DNA of 64,000 nucleotides from Strongyloides papillosus. Lineage: Eukaryota; Nematoda; Chromadorea; Rhabditida; Strongyloididae. The position numbers and the translations under genes were made by a program. Positions 1 through 13,582 of the stretch are shown here, piece by piece. Each line of letters starts with the position of its first letter. Within the stretch, counting starts at the first letter, position 1. The notes below the pieces were generated by a model that saw only the letters and a list, made by a program, of their open reading frames with translations, was not told where the DNA came from and searched no databases. Location of the stretch: contig SRSI01000079.1 in assembly GCA_005656395.1 (NCBI GenBank), forward strand, positions 310,001-374,000, in the 5' to 3' direction.

Positions 1-79
1 CGCTATATGTTTTCCCAACAGTTGCAAATGCCAAAATTTGGCCTTTTTCAAACTCAGTAAGCTTTGTTCCTTTTGGCAT
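1..79 (-). CDS. Tc1/Tc3-family transposase, N-terminal fragment (runs off the left edge)
   Basis: Only the first 26 codons lie in the window; the ATG is at 77-79 on the minus strand and the frame is open to base 1. The visible start (MPKGTKLTEFEKGQILAF, then AT-VGKTYS) has the form usual for the first helix-turn-helix of Tc1/mariner transposases, which binds the terminal repeats; the catalytic DDE domain would lie outside the window. The matching element end lies upstream at about 386-414, so this looks like an element in its usual arrangement. Whether the rest is intact cannot be seen. Confidence 0.65.
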   Translation of the reverse strand, partial: MPKGTKLTEFEKGQILAFATVGKTYS

Positions 80-414
80 AGCAAAAAAAAATAATATACG
101 AGATAGTAAAGTTAATAATGTTTTAAAACAGTTGTTTTTTACTATTGTACCAATTTACATCATTTACCTTTGTTCAATAAAATTTTCCCATAAGTTTTAA
201 GTTAAAATTTTAACATGTGCTATAATTATGCACCATGCATTGATAGATAAATGTAGTTTTTTGATGTTATAACTTATTATTTCAACATGCTTTTTAATAT
301 ACTATATATTACTAAGGTCTATTAACGAATAGAATTAAAATTAGATAAAAAACATTTCTTTATAATAAAGTAATTGCAAAAAAATGTTGTGTGCTATAAT
401 TTTGCACCACACTG
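1..414 (-). mobile_element. Tc1/Tc3-like DNA transposon, one end, with a terminal and an internal repeat site
   Basis: Reading the minus strand from 416, a TA dinucleotide is followed by CAGTGTGGTGCAAAATTATA and then GCACAC. CAGTG next to TA is the usual outer end of Tc1/mariner elements, which insert at TA. The inner part of this end (GTGCTATAATTTTGCACCA on +, about 391-409) recurs almost exactly at 217-235 in the same orientation, about 175 bp inward. Tc3 has two transposase-binding sites spaced in a similar way in its long repeats. The transposase start codon is a further 138 bp inward. The other end of the element is outside the window. Confidence 0.65.
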
Positions 415-416
415 TA

Positions 417-1810
417 TATCTTTAATTTGAGTTCTATATATAATAAAATTAGTGGCCATCTTAATGAGATCTTATATTATGTAAATTTTAACTTACTAAT
501 TAATTTCAATAAACATTTTTATCTTTTCCAAAAAAGGTTAAGTCATGATAATAAAATAAATACAGTAAAATATATAAGAAATCACTAAATAATTTTCTTT
601 AAAGATATACAAGATGGTCACTTAATACTTCCCAGGTATTCACATCAATAACTTATACATTTCTTGAAATACAAATATTATATTATAATCATTTTATAGT
701 TGAGATACAGTTATATATCATTATTTGCTATTAGATCTCATAAAGAAATCTATATTCTAGGCGGAGTTGTAATTTATCAAAATTTTTGTATATTTGTTAA
801 CTTCAAATTAATGTAACTTTGTGATGTGGAAGGATAATATTTCGATTGTTATTGAAAATGAAAAAGATTATTCAATTCTATCTATTTCATAAATATCATG
901 GATATAGAAATTCAGAAACTATTTTTTAATGAAGAAAAAACCACGAATTTTGTCATAATTTCGATGTTTTTTTTAAGAATTAAAATTTAGTAAGGTAACT
1001 TTTAAAAATGCACTTATTATCTTAATCAAATAAATATCTATTAAATAAGTATAGTATCGTTAAAGGCATTTAAATTTTAAAAAAGTTGTGAACTGAATTA
1101 TTAACTATTTCCTATAATATTTTTAGCGACTAAAGAGACTGTGTTTAAATGGTATAAATTAATGAAAAGTTGTTTAAAATAAAAAAAACTAAACTTAGTG
1201 TATAAATTCAAATCGAACTTAGAAAATGAAACTATAACGAATTTTATTGGTTAACAACGTAGCGATTAATATTTATTTAACTATTATTTTTTTCACTTTT
1301 TTTTCAAAAAAATTAATTTTGTGACTATCATAACTTTCTTTAAACTGTATCAATTTTTATTATTAAATAGTCAAAAGGTATTTTTTCTAACTTAATGAAA
1401 AATGTAGTCTCAAATATTTTTGGTTAAAATTGCTCAAACTATTTTTAAAACCACTTCTTTCTGTTCTTTAAAGCATATTCTTGTAGAGATAATTACTTTC
1501 TTCAAAGTTAATAAAATAGGATAGTTTATGCTTTATTTTAAAAGAACAATTAAAAAAATAAGAAGAAAGCAATAAAATATAGAAATTTCATTTAACCAAA
1601 TTATTAACCAAAAATAAGTGATATTTTTAGGAAAAAACGAACGCGAACTAAATGTGTTGGAAAATTAGACAAAGCCAATCAAAGACATGACCTTTGGCTG
1701 GTTTTTTAAAAATAAATTTCATTAAATTCCATGATTACAATATAGTTTTTATAACATTTTTATTTACAAATTTCTAATATAGTAAACATTTTATCTAGAA
1801 ATATTAAATT
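417..1810. other. AT-rich spacer, no gene seen
   Basis: No open frame with coding character, RNA gene or repeat could be supported between the transposon end and the 3' end of the large secreted-protein gene. A TTTATT (AATAAA on the minus strand) near 1758 may be the poly(A) signal of that gene. Confidence 0.6.
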
Positions 1811-4800
1811 TTATAAATTAGATTCTATCTCAAAAATTTTGTCCAAATCACAGATTATCTCCCAAATTGGATGTGTCCTCTTGTTATTGCATGCCATTTG
1901 TACCATTTCTCGGGGATTATTCTGAATTTTTAAAGCAACCTTTTTAAAGTAATCACCACTGGTTGCATCTTTATTACCACTATTTTCACCATCTAATTTG
2001 TCAGGAGTGAAAGGAGCAAAAACAAAACCAGGTAAATCTAAATTACCATTCGTATTTGTAGTAGAGTGTATCGTTGTAACATCATTCATTGGAAAGATTG
2101 ATGAAAAATCATTTTCTGAATTCTCAATATTTTTCATATTTTTTTCAGGTGGTTGAGTAAGGGATGAATCTATACTTTTTGTTGAAGTATCATCTTTAGT
2201 TGATGGAAAAAGTGTTTCTACTCCTGTACTTGTTTCATAATAATTATTTATCCTATTATTATTCTCTTTTATATATTCATCCATTTTATCAATGGGTGGA
2301 AGTACTTTTTCTGGATATGTTAATGTTGTTGTTGAAATATTTTTCACCGGTGGTGGTAAAAAAATATTATTTGTGTCATTTTCTACTGTATTTAAAATGG
2401 TCGATGAATAAGAATTTGTGGTCGTTACAAGGTTATAAAAATCTATCTCCTCTGTTGGTTTTGGAGTAAGCAAATCATTTGATACCTTTTTGGTAGTTTT
2501 TGAACTTTCAACAAATATAAATTCACCACCGTTTTCTTCTTTTGTTGGAAATTCTGAAGACGGGGAATTTGTATACAAATTTTTTTCGATATTATTATTA
2601 CCATTTGAAAATATAAATGGACTTTCTTTAGTATCATTGTCTTTTGTAGAATTCTTTCCAATCTGTTTTGGTGCCTGTGTAGTATCGAAAGGTATTGCTT
2701 TTCCCTTCTGTTTAGTTGAAGACGGTAATATTGAGAAATAGAAATTTTCCTTCGTTGGGGTAACACTGCCTTCAATATAATTTAAAGTCGTTTTAGTGGT
2801 ACTGGATAGATTATTTTCATAGAAAGTTAAAATTTTTTCACCACTATTTTTAAAATCATTTTCTTTTTCAGTTAATTTTGGTGGACTTCGTGAAGTATTT
2901 CTATGTGGTAACATTTTAGAAGGTGTTGTATATTTAAAAGTTTTATTGTAATTACTTGAAGTTGATATTATATTTGGTAACGTTGTTTTTGAAATAACTT
3001 TATTTGAAGATAATGAATTATTTTTATTTCCTTTAACAATGTTTGTAAATTGAGTACTTGTTTTTTCAAGAGGAAATAATGTCTCAGTAATAACAGGAAG
3101 AGTTGTATATTTTTCTGTCGTAAGAACATTATTGCTGCTTTCAGTAGATTTATGATTTTCAAAGTTACTTGTTGTATTTTGATCTTCCCTAAGTGTCTCA
3201 TATATCTTTGAAAAGTTTGTATTCCATTTATTTTCTCCAATAACAGCAACGTATTGTAAGTTTTCCTGATTGTTTCTTGCTTCTAAATCTGTAAAATATA
3301 ATTTTCCATCATTAATCCAAATATTATCGTATTCTATATATCTTGTTATTCCATTTATATTAGCAGATATTTCTATGATTTGGTCAGACGGTTCATTAAG
3401 TATGGAAGAAATATTGTGTTGTATTAATAATGGACCAGATCTCGATTCATTTTCTTGATCTGATTTTCTTTGAACATTCAAAATAACAAGTTTAAATTCA
3501 TTTCCATTAATATTTACTGTTTTATTTTTTGAACTACTAACTACTGATTCTTGAATAGGTGTCATTTTGTTATGCTCAATATCATAGTAAATTGTTGATA
3601 GATAAAAATTATTTTCATAGACAATTAATTTTTTATTGTTAATTGACTGAAGTATATTGAAATTTCTACTTTGTATATGAGCAGGGAATCTACCATTTGT
3701 TGTAAGCTGGAGAGTTAAATTTGTTAGTATACCTTGATCATCTTTTTCTAAATAAAAATCAAATGGAATATGAATGCTTTCTCCAGATAACAAAACAGGG
3801 ATCTTCATTAGTGTATTATTTTTTACAATTTTAAAAGGAACCCTTCTACTTCCATCTTCAGAAGTAATATAAGCTTTTACTTTATTTAATTCAATATTTC
3901 TAAGTTCAATATATCCTACATTCATTATGGAGAGCAATGCTGTATAAGGGCGTAATGGATCTTTATTATTTTCATTTGTTACATAAGGATATGAAAACCA
4001 ATAAATTCTAACAAATTCCATTGGACTTATTGTCATAATTTGAGATACTAGTTGTTGCTCTGCAATATCTCCACTAATTGGATGTCTAAATCTTAGTTTA
4101 GCCACAGGTTTAAACTTCATCTCTTTTGTCAATCTTCTCATAATCATAGGTGTGATTGCCCACTCTACAACAGTCATTTTACTAGAAGAAAAATATTTGT
4201 TTGAATTTGGTATTATCCTAAATTGAATGTTCCCTTCATCATCATCAACTTTCTTCATTTCCAGATTTAACTTTATATTATTTATAGTATTCTTCATTCT
4301 AGTATTTGCTTTAATTATAAGTATTACCTTAAAACTTTCATCCTCAAAGATTCTTTCAACAGAATTTTGAATATATACATCATTAAATGTACATGAATCA
4401 TCTAAGGCTGAAGGAATTAAACTAGTAGTAGTTTCTACATTCGAAAACAATGTATGTAATACTTCATGAAGCATTGTAAATGGCGTATCTTGATTAAATT
4501 GACGACTCAAAGATTTTAATTTATCCGACTGTTCAACTAAATCTTGAAATGCCAATAAACTGGAATTCGACATCAAAGTAAACATTGGATTTTTTTCACC
4601 TTCCATCTCTTTATTCATTGTATTCCACCTAAATATCAAAGATTTCCCCTGGTGCCAATTAGGAAAACGCAACAATTCTTGCTCAGTTATTTCATTACTA
4701 CCATGAGAATAGTCTGAAGCAAATTTAATAAAATTATCAAACCACCCAACATCTGATATTTGGTTTATCTCGTTATCTGGGATTAAAATATCTAGTTGCT

Positions 4801-7800
4801 TCAAAAATTGGTTAAACAAAATTGGAATTTCATTTAATTGTAACTCTAATGTTTTTAAATTAGTAAATGAGGACAAAAATGTATTCTTTAGTTGTTGTGG
4901 GAAACTTTCATGTATGCTTGGATTCTTATTGTAACCAGAGACCTTTGGACACATTTGCTCCATGTCGTTTAGGCAATCAAGCAATTTTTTTATTTTTTTA
5001 ATTCGTACTCCACTTCTTTCACAATCTGCTTTTAGTAAAATGAAATTGGCAAATGTGTGTATTGAAACAATTTCATCAGGTATCCGTTCCCAACTTTTTG
5101 AACAACCAAGAACACTTTGGTAGTCTTTTAGACATTTTTGTAATGTTGAGATATAACAATTACACAGAATTTGATATTTATTTACTACAGGTAAATTAAG
5201 TTCTTTATCAGAATTTTTACTAATAACTAATAAATCTGATGAACCTTTGTAATTCCAATTGATACTCCTTATAAGAACAAAATAATCTATTTTTACCATT
5301 ATTGCTTTGTTAAATTCAATAACTTCATCAAATGTTATTTCTTGCTTTGTTATTTTCAATAAAACTTTCATTTTGCATCCCAAACACAATGATGTATCAT
5401 TTAATGCATCAATTTCAAGTTCATATAATTTGCCATTTAGACTAAATGTCTGATAAATTAAATCAACATCATTAAAAGCAACAAATGTTGATTCTATTCC
5501 TTCTTCATAATATAATTCAATATACTGTTTGAATGTATCTTCATCATCTTGAATTGTTATATAACTAGGATTTATACTTACTAATGGAGTATTTTTTAAA
5601 TAATTTTGTACCCTTTCCATAGAATATTCACCATTATTAATAATTGGTTTGTAAGGAAATTGTGGTTCTAGGAAGATTGTCAAAATTTTGGTAAACTCAT
5701 TGATAGTTTCAATATTGTAATAATTATTATAACCACTTGCTTCAATTGAAATACTATATACTCCAGTCTTAAAATTACCAAATTCAACAATATCATTCAT
5801 CCTACAACCCCTGACAATTGATACATTTCTTGATGGAGATTTGATATATATTGTAGCTAATGTTGGATCATTTTGTTGTAAATTATCATCCAGAAGTGAT
5901 CTTAAATAAATGCTAAAACTTGTGATATCTGATGTTGAGAATTTAATGAAATAAGGTACTTCAACAATGGGATTTTTAGAATTTGGTAAATAAAGAAAAC
6001 CACTATTGTTTTTTATATTATTACGTTTTTCATTAATTAATTCAATTTCAATAAAATCATCGTTCCCATCCAAACTTATAACAGAAAAAGGCTTCACAAT
6101 ATTAGAATCTGACAAAATATTATCCAATAATTCTTTCCTCCTTGTTTCATCATTAACAAAAATCTTCAAACTTGACGATTCAGTAAAATTACTTAAAGGA
6201 TTTATTGTAACGAACAATTTCTCCGGCTCAGTCCTCAAAAAGCCAATCTCCTGACATTCAATTATCTGCCTAATAACCCCTGACATCCTACTATTAGGGC
6301 AAAAAACGAGCCCAGTAAAATTAAACTTTTTCTCCAGACATTGGTTACTTTTCAAGACAAACTCAACCATAATATTATTTCCATCATCAGCGAATTGCAA
6401 TTTTCTCACAGAAATTTTCTCTCTTGGGAATATGATATCGAATTCCCAGCTGTTTGCACAATCAAAATTAAGACTCTTTATTTTATAATTGCCATCTATC
6501 ATGTTACTTAAAGTTCTATTTTGATTCTTATTACATTTTAATACTTTTTGATAGTCAAGAGTTAATCTTGAAATGGTCCATGTGCCTTCGGAGTAACTAC
6601 TGGAATTTTGGCAGAGTATGTTACTTTTGATATCTAGAATCCCAGGATGGATTATGCAAAGAGAATAATCTTGAAATGGTAATGAATATGGAACGAGTTG
6701 TGTTGTGAATGTCCCATTTTGTGCTGTTTTTATTTTGACTATTTCTATTAATGAATCAGGTGATTTTGTATTTGATGAAAATACCAAAATTAATAATGGT
6801 GCTTGAAATGATCTCTTAACAAAAATAAAACAATTGTTATATTTATAAAACCTACAGAATTATATTCAAATTTGACAAATCCCCTCAATAAAACATCATT
6901 AATATCAGGAGAATTAATACCAATAATTCTACCCTCATAACTTGGTGTAACATTCAAAATCCACTTTAAAGAATACTTTATAAAACCATGGTTCATTAAA
7001 AAATTCACTTCGTAAGGTTCCTTTCTTCCTATTGGATTGTCCCAAATTAATTGCCCCTTAAAAGCATCAAAACGCAATCCATAGTTAATTGCTTCCGACG
7101 TTAATGATATCAAAGTTGAGTCACTATTAATAGGAACACTCACTCTATAAGATACCCCCTCAAAAGCATTAGCCAATTCTTCGTTTACGTTCGTCTCGTT
7201 ATATATCTCATTCGACAAAACATTTATATTCTCACATTGGAGGCCATTCCTATCATTGCCACAAATACACTGTGGACCCATGCAATTGCCTTGACAAACA
7301 TTGGGATTACAATCAACATAAAATGTATAATGAATCTAAAAATTAAATTAATAAATAATCATTTCATAATAACAAACCGGTCTATTTTCTAAGTATCCAA
7401 TTTTTATGTTACTATTAAGTGGAATTAAATTGAATAAATGTTTCCCAACATGAGATACTGGTGGAACGAGGCATCGAATTAAATTTGAGCTTAACCACCG
7501 ACCCTCTGTTGCTATTCCTCCAAAGATGCATGAATATCTATATGAGTCTGCCTTTGGAAAATCAGTCCCATGGGCAAAGACAAATGTATTTTGTTTAAGT
7601 ATTGGTCCTGATTGTGGAAGGAGCATTAAAATTTTTGGTTCACTCAAGCACTTCTTCTCATCCAAACAAACATCACAAGCACTTCCACCCCAGAAATTAG
7701 AACATTGACAAGTTCTAGAATAAATATTAAATTATAAAATAATCATTGTTATAAAATTACTTTGTTATAAAGTCACACTTCCCATGGACACAATGGTAAT

Positions 7801-9200
7801 CACAATAACTACAATATGGTCCTTGACACAAGCTACAATCATCACCATAATGATTCAATATACAACGACATTCATTTGGCCTAATACAATATCCAGCCCC
7901 GGAACAATTCTTTTTTGAGGAACAATCAGCTATATTACAATTATCTCCCATCCACCCTGGTTCACATGTTCGTATAACATTACCAATAGTCTGTCTTTTA
8001 TCTATTTCTAAAATTACACAATACATGTAGTAAATATTTAATTAAATACCATTGTGAAGTGAAATCTTTGTAAATTAAGGTGCATAAATGAATATTGTAA
8101 TAAATAATTTATTGTTTTTATTCTTTTGTCATTTAATTACAATTGATACAATTATATATCCATAACTATACATTTTTAAATTAATAATATATTTACAATA
8201 TCAAAAGTATTATATCTTTTCTCTATAAATAATATGTTTTTTAAGAAGTCATTTTTATTTTAACAAAAAATGTGTATGAAAACTGCATTAGTGTGAAGTG
8301 AGTGTCATGTGTGTTTTCAATAAATTATACCTTTTTGAGTTGAATTAATTCGATGAAATGGTTGATAACTTTCTTTTGGTTGCTGTAATGAGAAAAATAA
8401 GTTAAAAAAGATAAATAACAAGAATGATTTATATGTATAACTTAAAGATAGATATGCATTGAAACAATAAGTACTTTACAATGATATCTGTTAACAAAAT
8501 GCACTTGCGATGTGAAAAAAAAAAGAAAAACAGTGATAAAAATAAACTTAGAATTAAGTACCAACCTCATTCAGAAAGAGAACGTTTATTGGATTTTGTG
8601 GGTTTTTTAGAGATCTTTTTATCCTTGTATGTTTGTTTTTCTTGGTGTTTTTTTCACTACTTTTGCAATCATTTTTATGTTCATTCTCGATATACTCCTT
8701 GTCAACTGCATCACATAGACCAACGAATACCTCCTTCACATCATCAATTGCCTTGGAACTCAGTATAGCAAATGTTCTAGCATATATTTTCTTCAAAAAA
8801 TCAAATTGATTCTTGAGATTACTATAATGAGTTAACTTCCATCGTCTATTACAATCCTCAAAGACAATCTCAATATCCTCCGCACCTGTCAAAATTGTAC
8901 GTGTCTTGAGTTTTAATTTACTAATACAATGATATTTCGGTAATGTAATTTTTGTTATAAATGCTGTGTATGGTTCTCCTATAATAAAATTATAGATGCT
9001 AACAAAACTAAATTAAACATACTTTGACCAACTTGTATTAATTGAGTTCCTTTAAAAAGATCTCTGGTTCTTAAAAATATTCCTTCTTTAAAATTTTCAT
9101 TATCCGTATTATTTTCTTCATTCAAATTATTGTTTTTGAAACTTATATTTATTGCAAGATATATATTGGTAAAAAATATAATTAGAAACCTTAATAACAT
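1811..9200 (-). CDS. Giant secreted modular protein: EGF-like modules, TIG-like domain, Thr/Ser-rich tail (2,236 aa)
   Basis: I join seven exons: 9023-9200, 8566-8978, 8331-8382, 7761-8007, 7378-7714, 6856-7335 and 1811-6814. All joins keep phase; four introns are 41-46 bp and two are longer (8383-8565 and 8008-8330). The 52-bp exon 3 was found only from its splice sites and phase. Residues 1-20 form a signal peptide. Residues 150-205 are basic and low-complexity. From about 228 to 320 are Cys-rich EGF-like modules (for example CEPGWMGDNC and CRCILNHYGDDC). About 325-430 resemble an IPT/TIG fold, followed by one more EGF-like unit (CMGPQCICG) and a beta-rich region like the He_PIG type of Ig fold. 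A long Asn-glycosylation-rich region with clustered cysteines follows. From about 1780 to 2190 the chain is Ser/Thr/Asn-rich and probably O-glycosylated. There is no C-terminal membrane segment, so it should be secreted, perhaps into extracellular matrix. I do not recognise the family as a whole. Confidence 0.8.
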
Positions 9201-12200
9201 TATACATATGATTACTTTCCCTTAATAAACAACAAGTATGTATTGCTTTTGATAATTTACACAAGCTAACTAAAAAAAAATAAAATAAAATTTATTCTGA
9301 CATTATTAAATAATGTATTTGAGGAAAAATAAAGATATATTAAAAATATCTTTTAACATTGGAAATTAAAATATGTACACATATATAATGATCATTAAAA
9401 TATGGCCAAAATTGGCATAAATAAATACGGAGATATTAAGTGCTTTTATACCAATATTACAGTTTACGTTTTATATATAAAACTATTTAAAACAAATTTT
9501 GGTTCAAAAAATATTTCCGAAATAAAAGATAGGGATACAGCTTTAAATAAACTATATAAAATTTAAAAATGTCAATAGAAATATCATAAAAGTTTAGATT
9601 AGAATTAAATTATTTAAAAATCTAATAATAAATAAATTGGAAAACAGTTTGCCATATATTTATCAATTTATACTCTTTTATTATAGGGTCAAATTTTGTA
9701 TGTTATATCAAACGCATTTATTGCCAATAGAGACAAAATTAGTTGTAGGAACATTAAATTCGTTCTTATTGTCATTCTTAACATTTTACAATTTTTAACT
9801 AAAACTGAATTATTTCATAAAAAACGAAATAAATTTTTTTTTCTAGAAATTTCGGCATAAATTGATATCTAATAAATATATTTTTTAATTAAATTTGAAA
9901 ACTAATATATTGCTACAATAAATTGCTAAAAATCATTTGGAATTAGATGATTAATATTATATTCCATAAAAAATTAGGATTAGTAATAAAAAATAAGCTT
10001 AGAATATTAAATATGACCTATTAAACTTGTACTTTTAATCCTAATATATTTAATAAGCTTTGAGGGAAAAAAATATAAACACAAGTAAAACTTTTAAGGA
10101 AATATACTACAAATATAAGAAGTAAAGGCAATATATCGCTAGATAGTAGTTCCATTATCAGATATAAAGATACTCCAACATTTGTATTTTGACAATGTTA
10201 TAAAATTATCAGTGTCTAAATTGGTGTTCTGTGAATAATAGACTTATGCTTTTTTTTAAACATCAGTAAGTATATATATTTAAAAGTTGAATTATCAAGT
10301 GTAAAAAATGAAATAATTTTTTTTGAAAATAAATTCACACTTGTCGGATATAAAATGACATCAAAGAATTCTTATTCTCTAAGTTATCATGTACACTTTA
10401 TATACTAGCATATTGATAATGGAAGTATAACTTGAAATTTTATAGAAAGAGGTAACATAATATTTTTATAAATAGAAATCTTCTTTTTTCAAGATATTAC
10501 TAAGAAAATTGTTGTGCCTTAGATTTAAGTAAAGCCTTATAATATAAATTTGAGTCTTTTATTAAAATCACTCCACAATTGATCTCTTTTTAAATTAAAT
10601 TCTTAAAAAATCTCATCAAGTATAGAAATAAAGCTAATATTTTTTTATGTAAACACATAGCGACAAGTAGAGTGAAAATTACATAATTTGGCCGTAATAT
10701 AAATTAACTTCAACATAAACAAAATTTCTTAAATACATTAAAGACTTAAACCTAATAATTTTGCACATTTCTCAAAATAAAAATGCCAAATAGAAGAAAA
10801 TTAAAATAAGAAAACTTTTGCACATAATATTTTCTTACTTAATGAAGATCTTATTTAAAAATATAAATATTAGCTAGCTTAAAATGTCTGACTTCCCTTA
10901 TTAAATTTCTCGGTTGAGGAGAATAAAACAAAAGTGTAATACATAAAAATTAATTTTCACAACTACATAATAAATTTTTCTTTTTACAACATATATATGA
11001 AAGGCACAATAACTTTATTTCAGAAAAAAAAGGAAATTAAATAATTGTATGATTGTGTTGATATAATTATTTTTTCTTATGCCTTTAAGCAAACAAATCC
11101 AATGAATTATATGTAAAAAATTGATGTTGTATAAGTATTATATATTTTTAAATACGTAACAATGAATCTAGAAGATTTTATGGAACAATTTATGAAATAT
11201 TATCATAATAATATTAAATGTAAACGTGTTTGGCATACCACTTCGTAAATATTTACTTAATTTAAAAAAATTTAAACGTCATTGATGGGAAGAGAAATTA
11301 TACTTTAATAATTTTATTTTTAATTGCCATAAATTAATTACTATTCAAATTTTAAATATATATTCTATATAATTATTGGGAAATTAATTACATCGCTAGA
11401 ATAAATGATATTATTACGTGAAGTAGCAAAAGGTAAAAAAATTTGAATATACACAGAATGAAAAAATTCAAATAACAAACTAATTGAAAATATTATCGAG
11501 TAACCATATAAGGATTATAGAAACAATAAATTAAAAATTAGAATATAAAAATTAATAGACATTATAAATTTTTTATTGAAGAGAAAAAACTGCTGTCAAC
11601 GTAAAATTATATATTACATAATAAACACATAAATAAAAATAATTAAATGAGTTTACCGACTTAAGAGATTAAGTTATTCTTTGTTCAGAAATTTTTTAAT
11701 AAAATTCTCAATGAAATTTAAAAAATTTATTTATAGAGATATTAAGATGATAATAGAAGTCAAAAAAAATTATTTAGAATTGAAATAATAAATAATATTT
11801 CAAAAATTTTTAGTTATATTATATACTTTTATATTTATTAGTTTAGTAAGAATTTTCAGCCATCAATTTTTTACATTTTTAATGCATCTCAAATTAAGCA
11901 TTTATAAAAATTTGACACATAAAAAAGTTTTTACATATCTATAGTAATATCTATTGTTGTCTCTCGAAAAAAAAAATAAAATAATCAAAAAGCTTTTGTT
12001 AAAAGGCACATAATATTTTTGTTGAAGAATTACATAACTAAAGTTAGTAAGCTTAAAACCATTCTTAATGTAGGTAAATATGTGTGATAAATGCCATATT
12101 TTATAAATATTTAATATACATGAATAGGTATATTTTAGACAAAATATTTATTAAAATCAACACCTGCCAAGAGCATTTTAGTATATAATCATAAAATTTT

Positions 12201-13582
12201 TAAAATTTATGATTACTTGCAAAATAAAAAGTTGCATTTTTTAAAATATTATTTTGTTTGCTTTTAGTAATATATATAAACTATCATTAAAAGGAATGTC
12301 AATAAAATTATTTTTCAAGGGACAACCAAAAATTTATAATGTTTGTTAAAAGAATATTTTGGAGTCTATACTGAAATATACATTATGTATCTTGTTATTT
12401 TTAAGTTTCACAAAAAAGCACATACTAATTCTTAATTATTTTCCTTTTCCACTTTACATACCAATAATTATAATGTTATTGAGAGTTTTTTAAAATATCC
12501 TTTGATTGATAATGGTAACCATAAAAAAATAACTTTTAAACAACATATAAAATGTGCAATTTATTATTATAATAAAAACTTTTAAAAATACAATAAAAAA
12601 ATTGTTTTACATAAAAAGCAACGATAAAAAATAAGATTTTACGGAAGCATTGAGTTTGAAAGAAACGGCTATTCATTAGTAAAAACTTCCAACATTTTAA
12701 AATTCTGCTTTTAGATAAAATAATCATGTTGATGATATAAAAGATGTTATTGAAAATGTATGCCATTGAATATCCTTTATCGCCTAAAAAATAAATTTAA
12801 TTTTAACTTTATTAGTAGTTTTTTTTATTCATATTTTTATTTTTGTAAGTATAAAAAATTATTTGCATTATTTAATTTATCAGGCGCTTGAATATTTTTT
12901 GAATCATTATTTTAAAGAATACTAAAAAAAATCTTCATAACTTTTTGTGTAATTTAATTGCCAGTATCTAAATATTGTTGTAGGCAAATAATAGTTAGGT
13001 CAAATTACAAACTCCATCAATTTTCTCAGCTGGTTTTGTAAATTTACTCAAAAAAAACAGGTGTCATAAATTCGGTAATTATACTGTATTATTACTCGTA
13101 CTCATTAGTAAAAATTAGTCAACTGAACTATATTAAACTTTGTTTTTTAAACACATTTCCTTAAACCATATAATTTTTGAATTACCATTACACTACACGT
13201 CAAATTTTAATTAACTCTGTCATAGTGCCCTTCACGAGTGGTATAACCTCAAAGCAAATTTCCATCGCGGCATTAAAAAAGACCTTCTTTGAAGCATTGA
13301 TAGTGTCATTTCTATCAGTGAATTAATTATTAATCACACTATTAATTGATAATTTCTATATCTATTCAATTAAAACTCTTTTATAAAATATTTTTTAAAA
13401 ATGCCGACAAAGAATTGATACTAAAGCTAAAAATAACAAAGTATGTGTTTACTTAAGAGTCAATATTTAATCTCTTAACATGTATTTACATAAAATTTTA
13501 TATTCAAATAATTTTTTTAAACTCCATATTATTATGTCTTACTTACCATTTCGGAAATATAGATCATTAGACTTCAAATTTA
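9201..13582. other. AT-rich intergenic region, no gene seen
   Basis: About 4.4 kb of A+T-dominated sequence with homopolymer runs. A 76-codon open frame at 12536-12766 (-) has no coding character. A less AT-rich patch at about 13200-13325 contains a 9-bp hairpin (13295-13303 pairing with 13312-13320, 8-nt loop). I cannot assign it to an RNA family. Confidence 0.5.

Noticed and set aside
12536..12766. 76-codon open frame on the minus strand
   Set aside because: Composition is what random AT-rich sequence gives (Phe, Ile, Tyr, Lys, Asn); no splice or domain support.
13210..13330. Possible tRNA or tRNA relic (a GAGTGGTATAACCTC stretch recalls a D-arm)
   Set aside because: No T-arm (GTTCRA) or acceptor stem could be paired at tRNA spacing.
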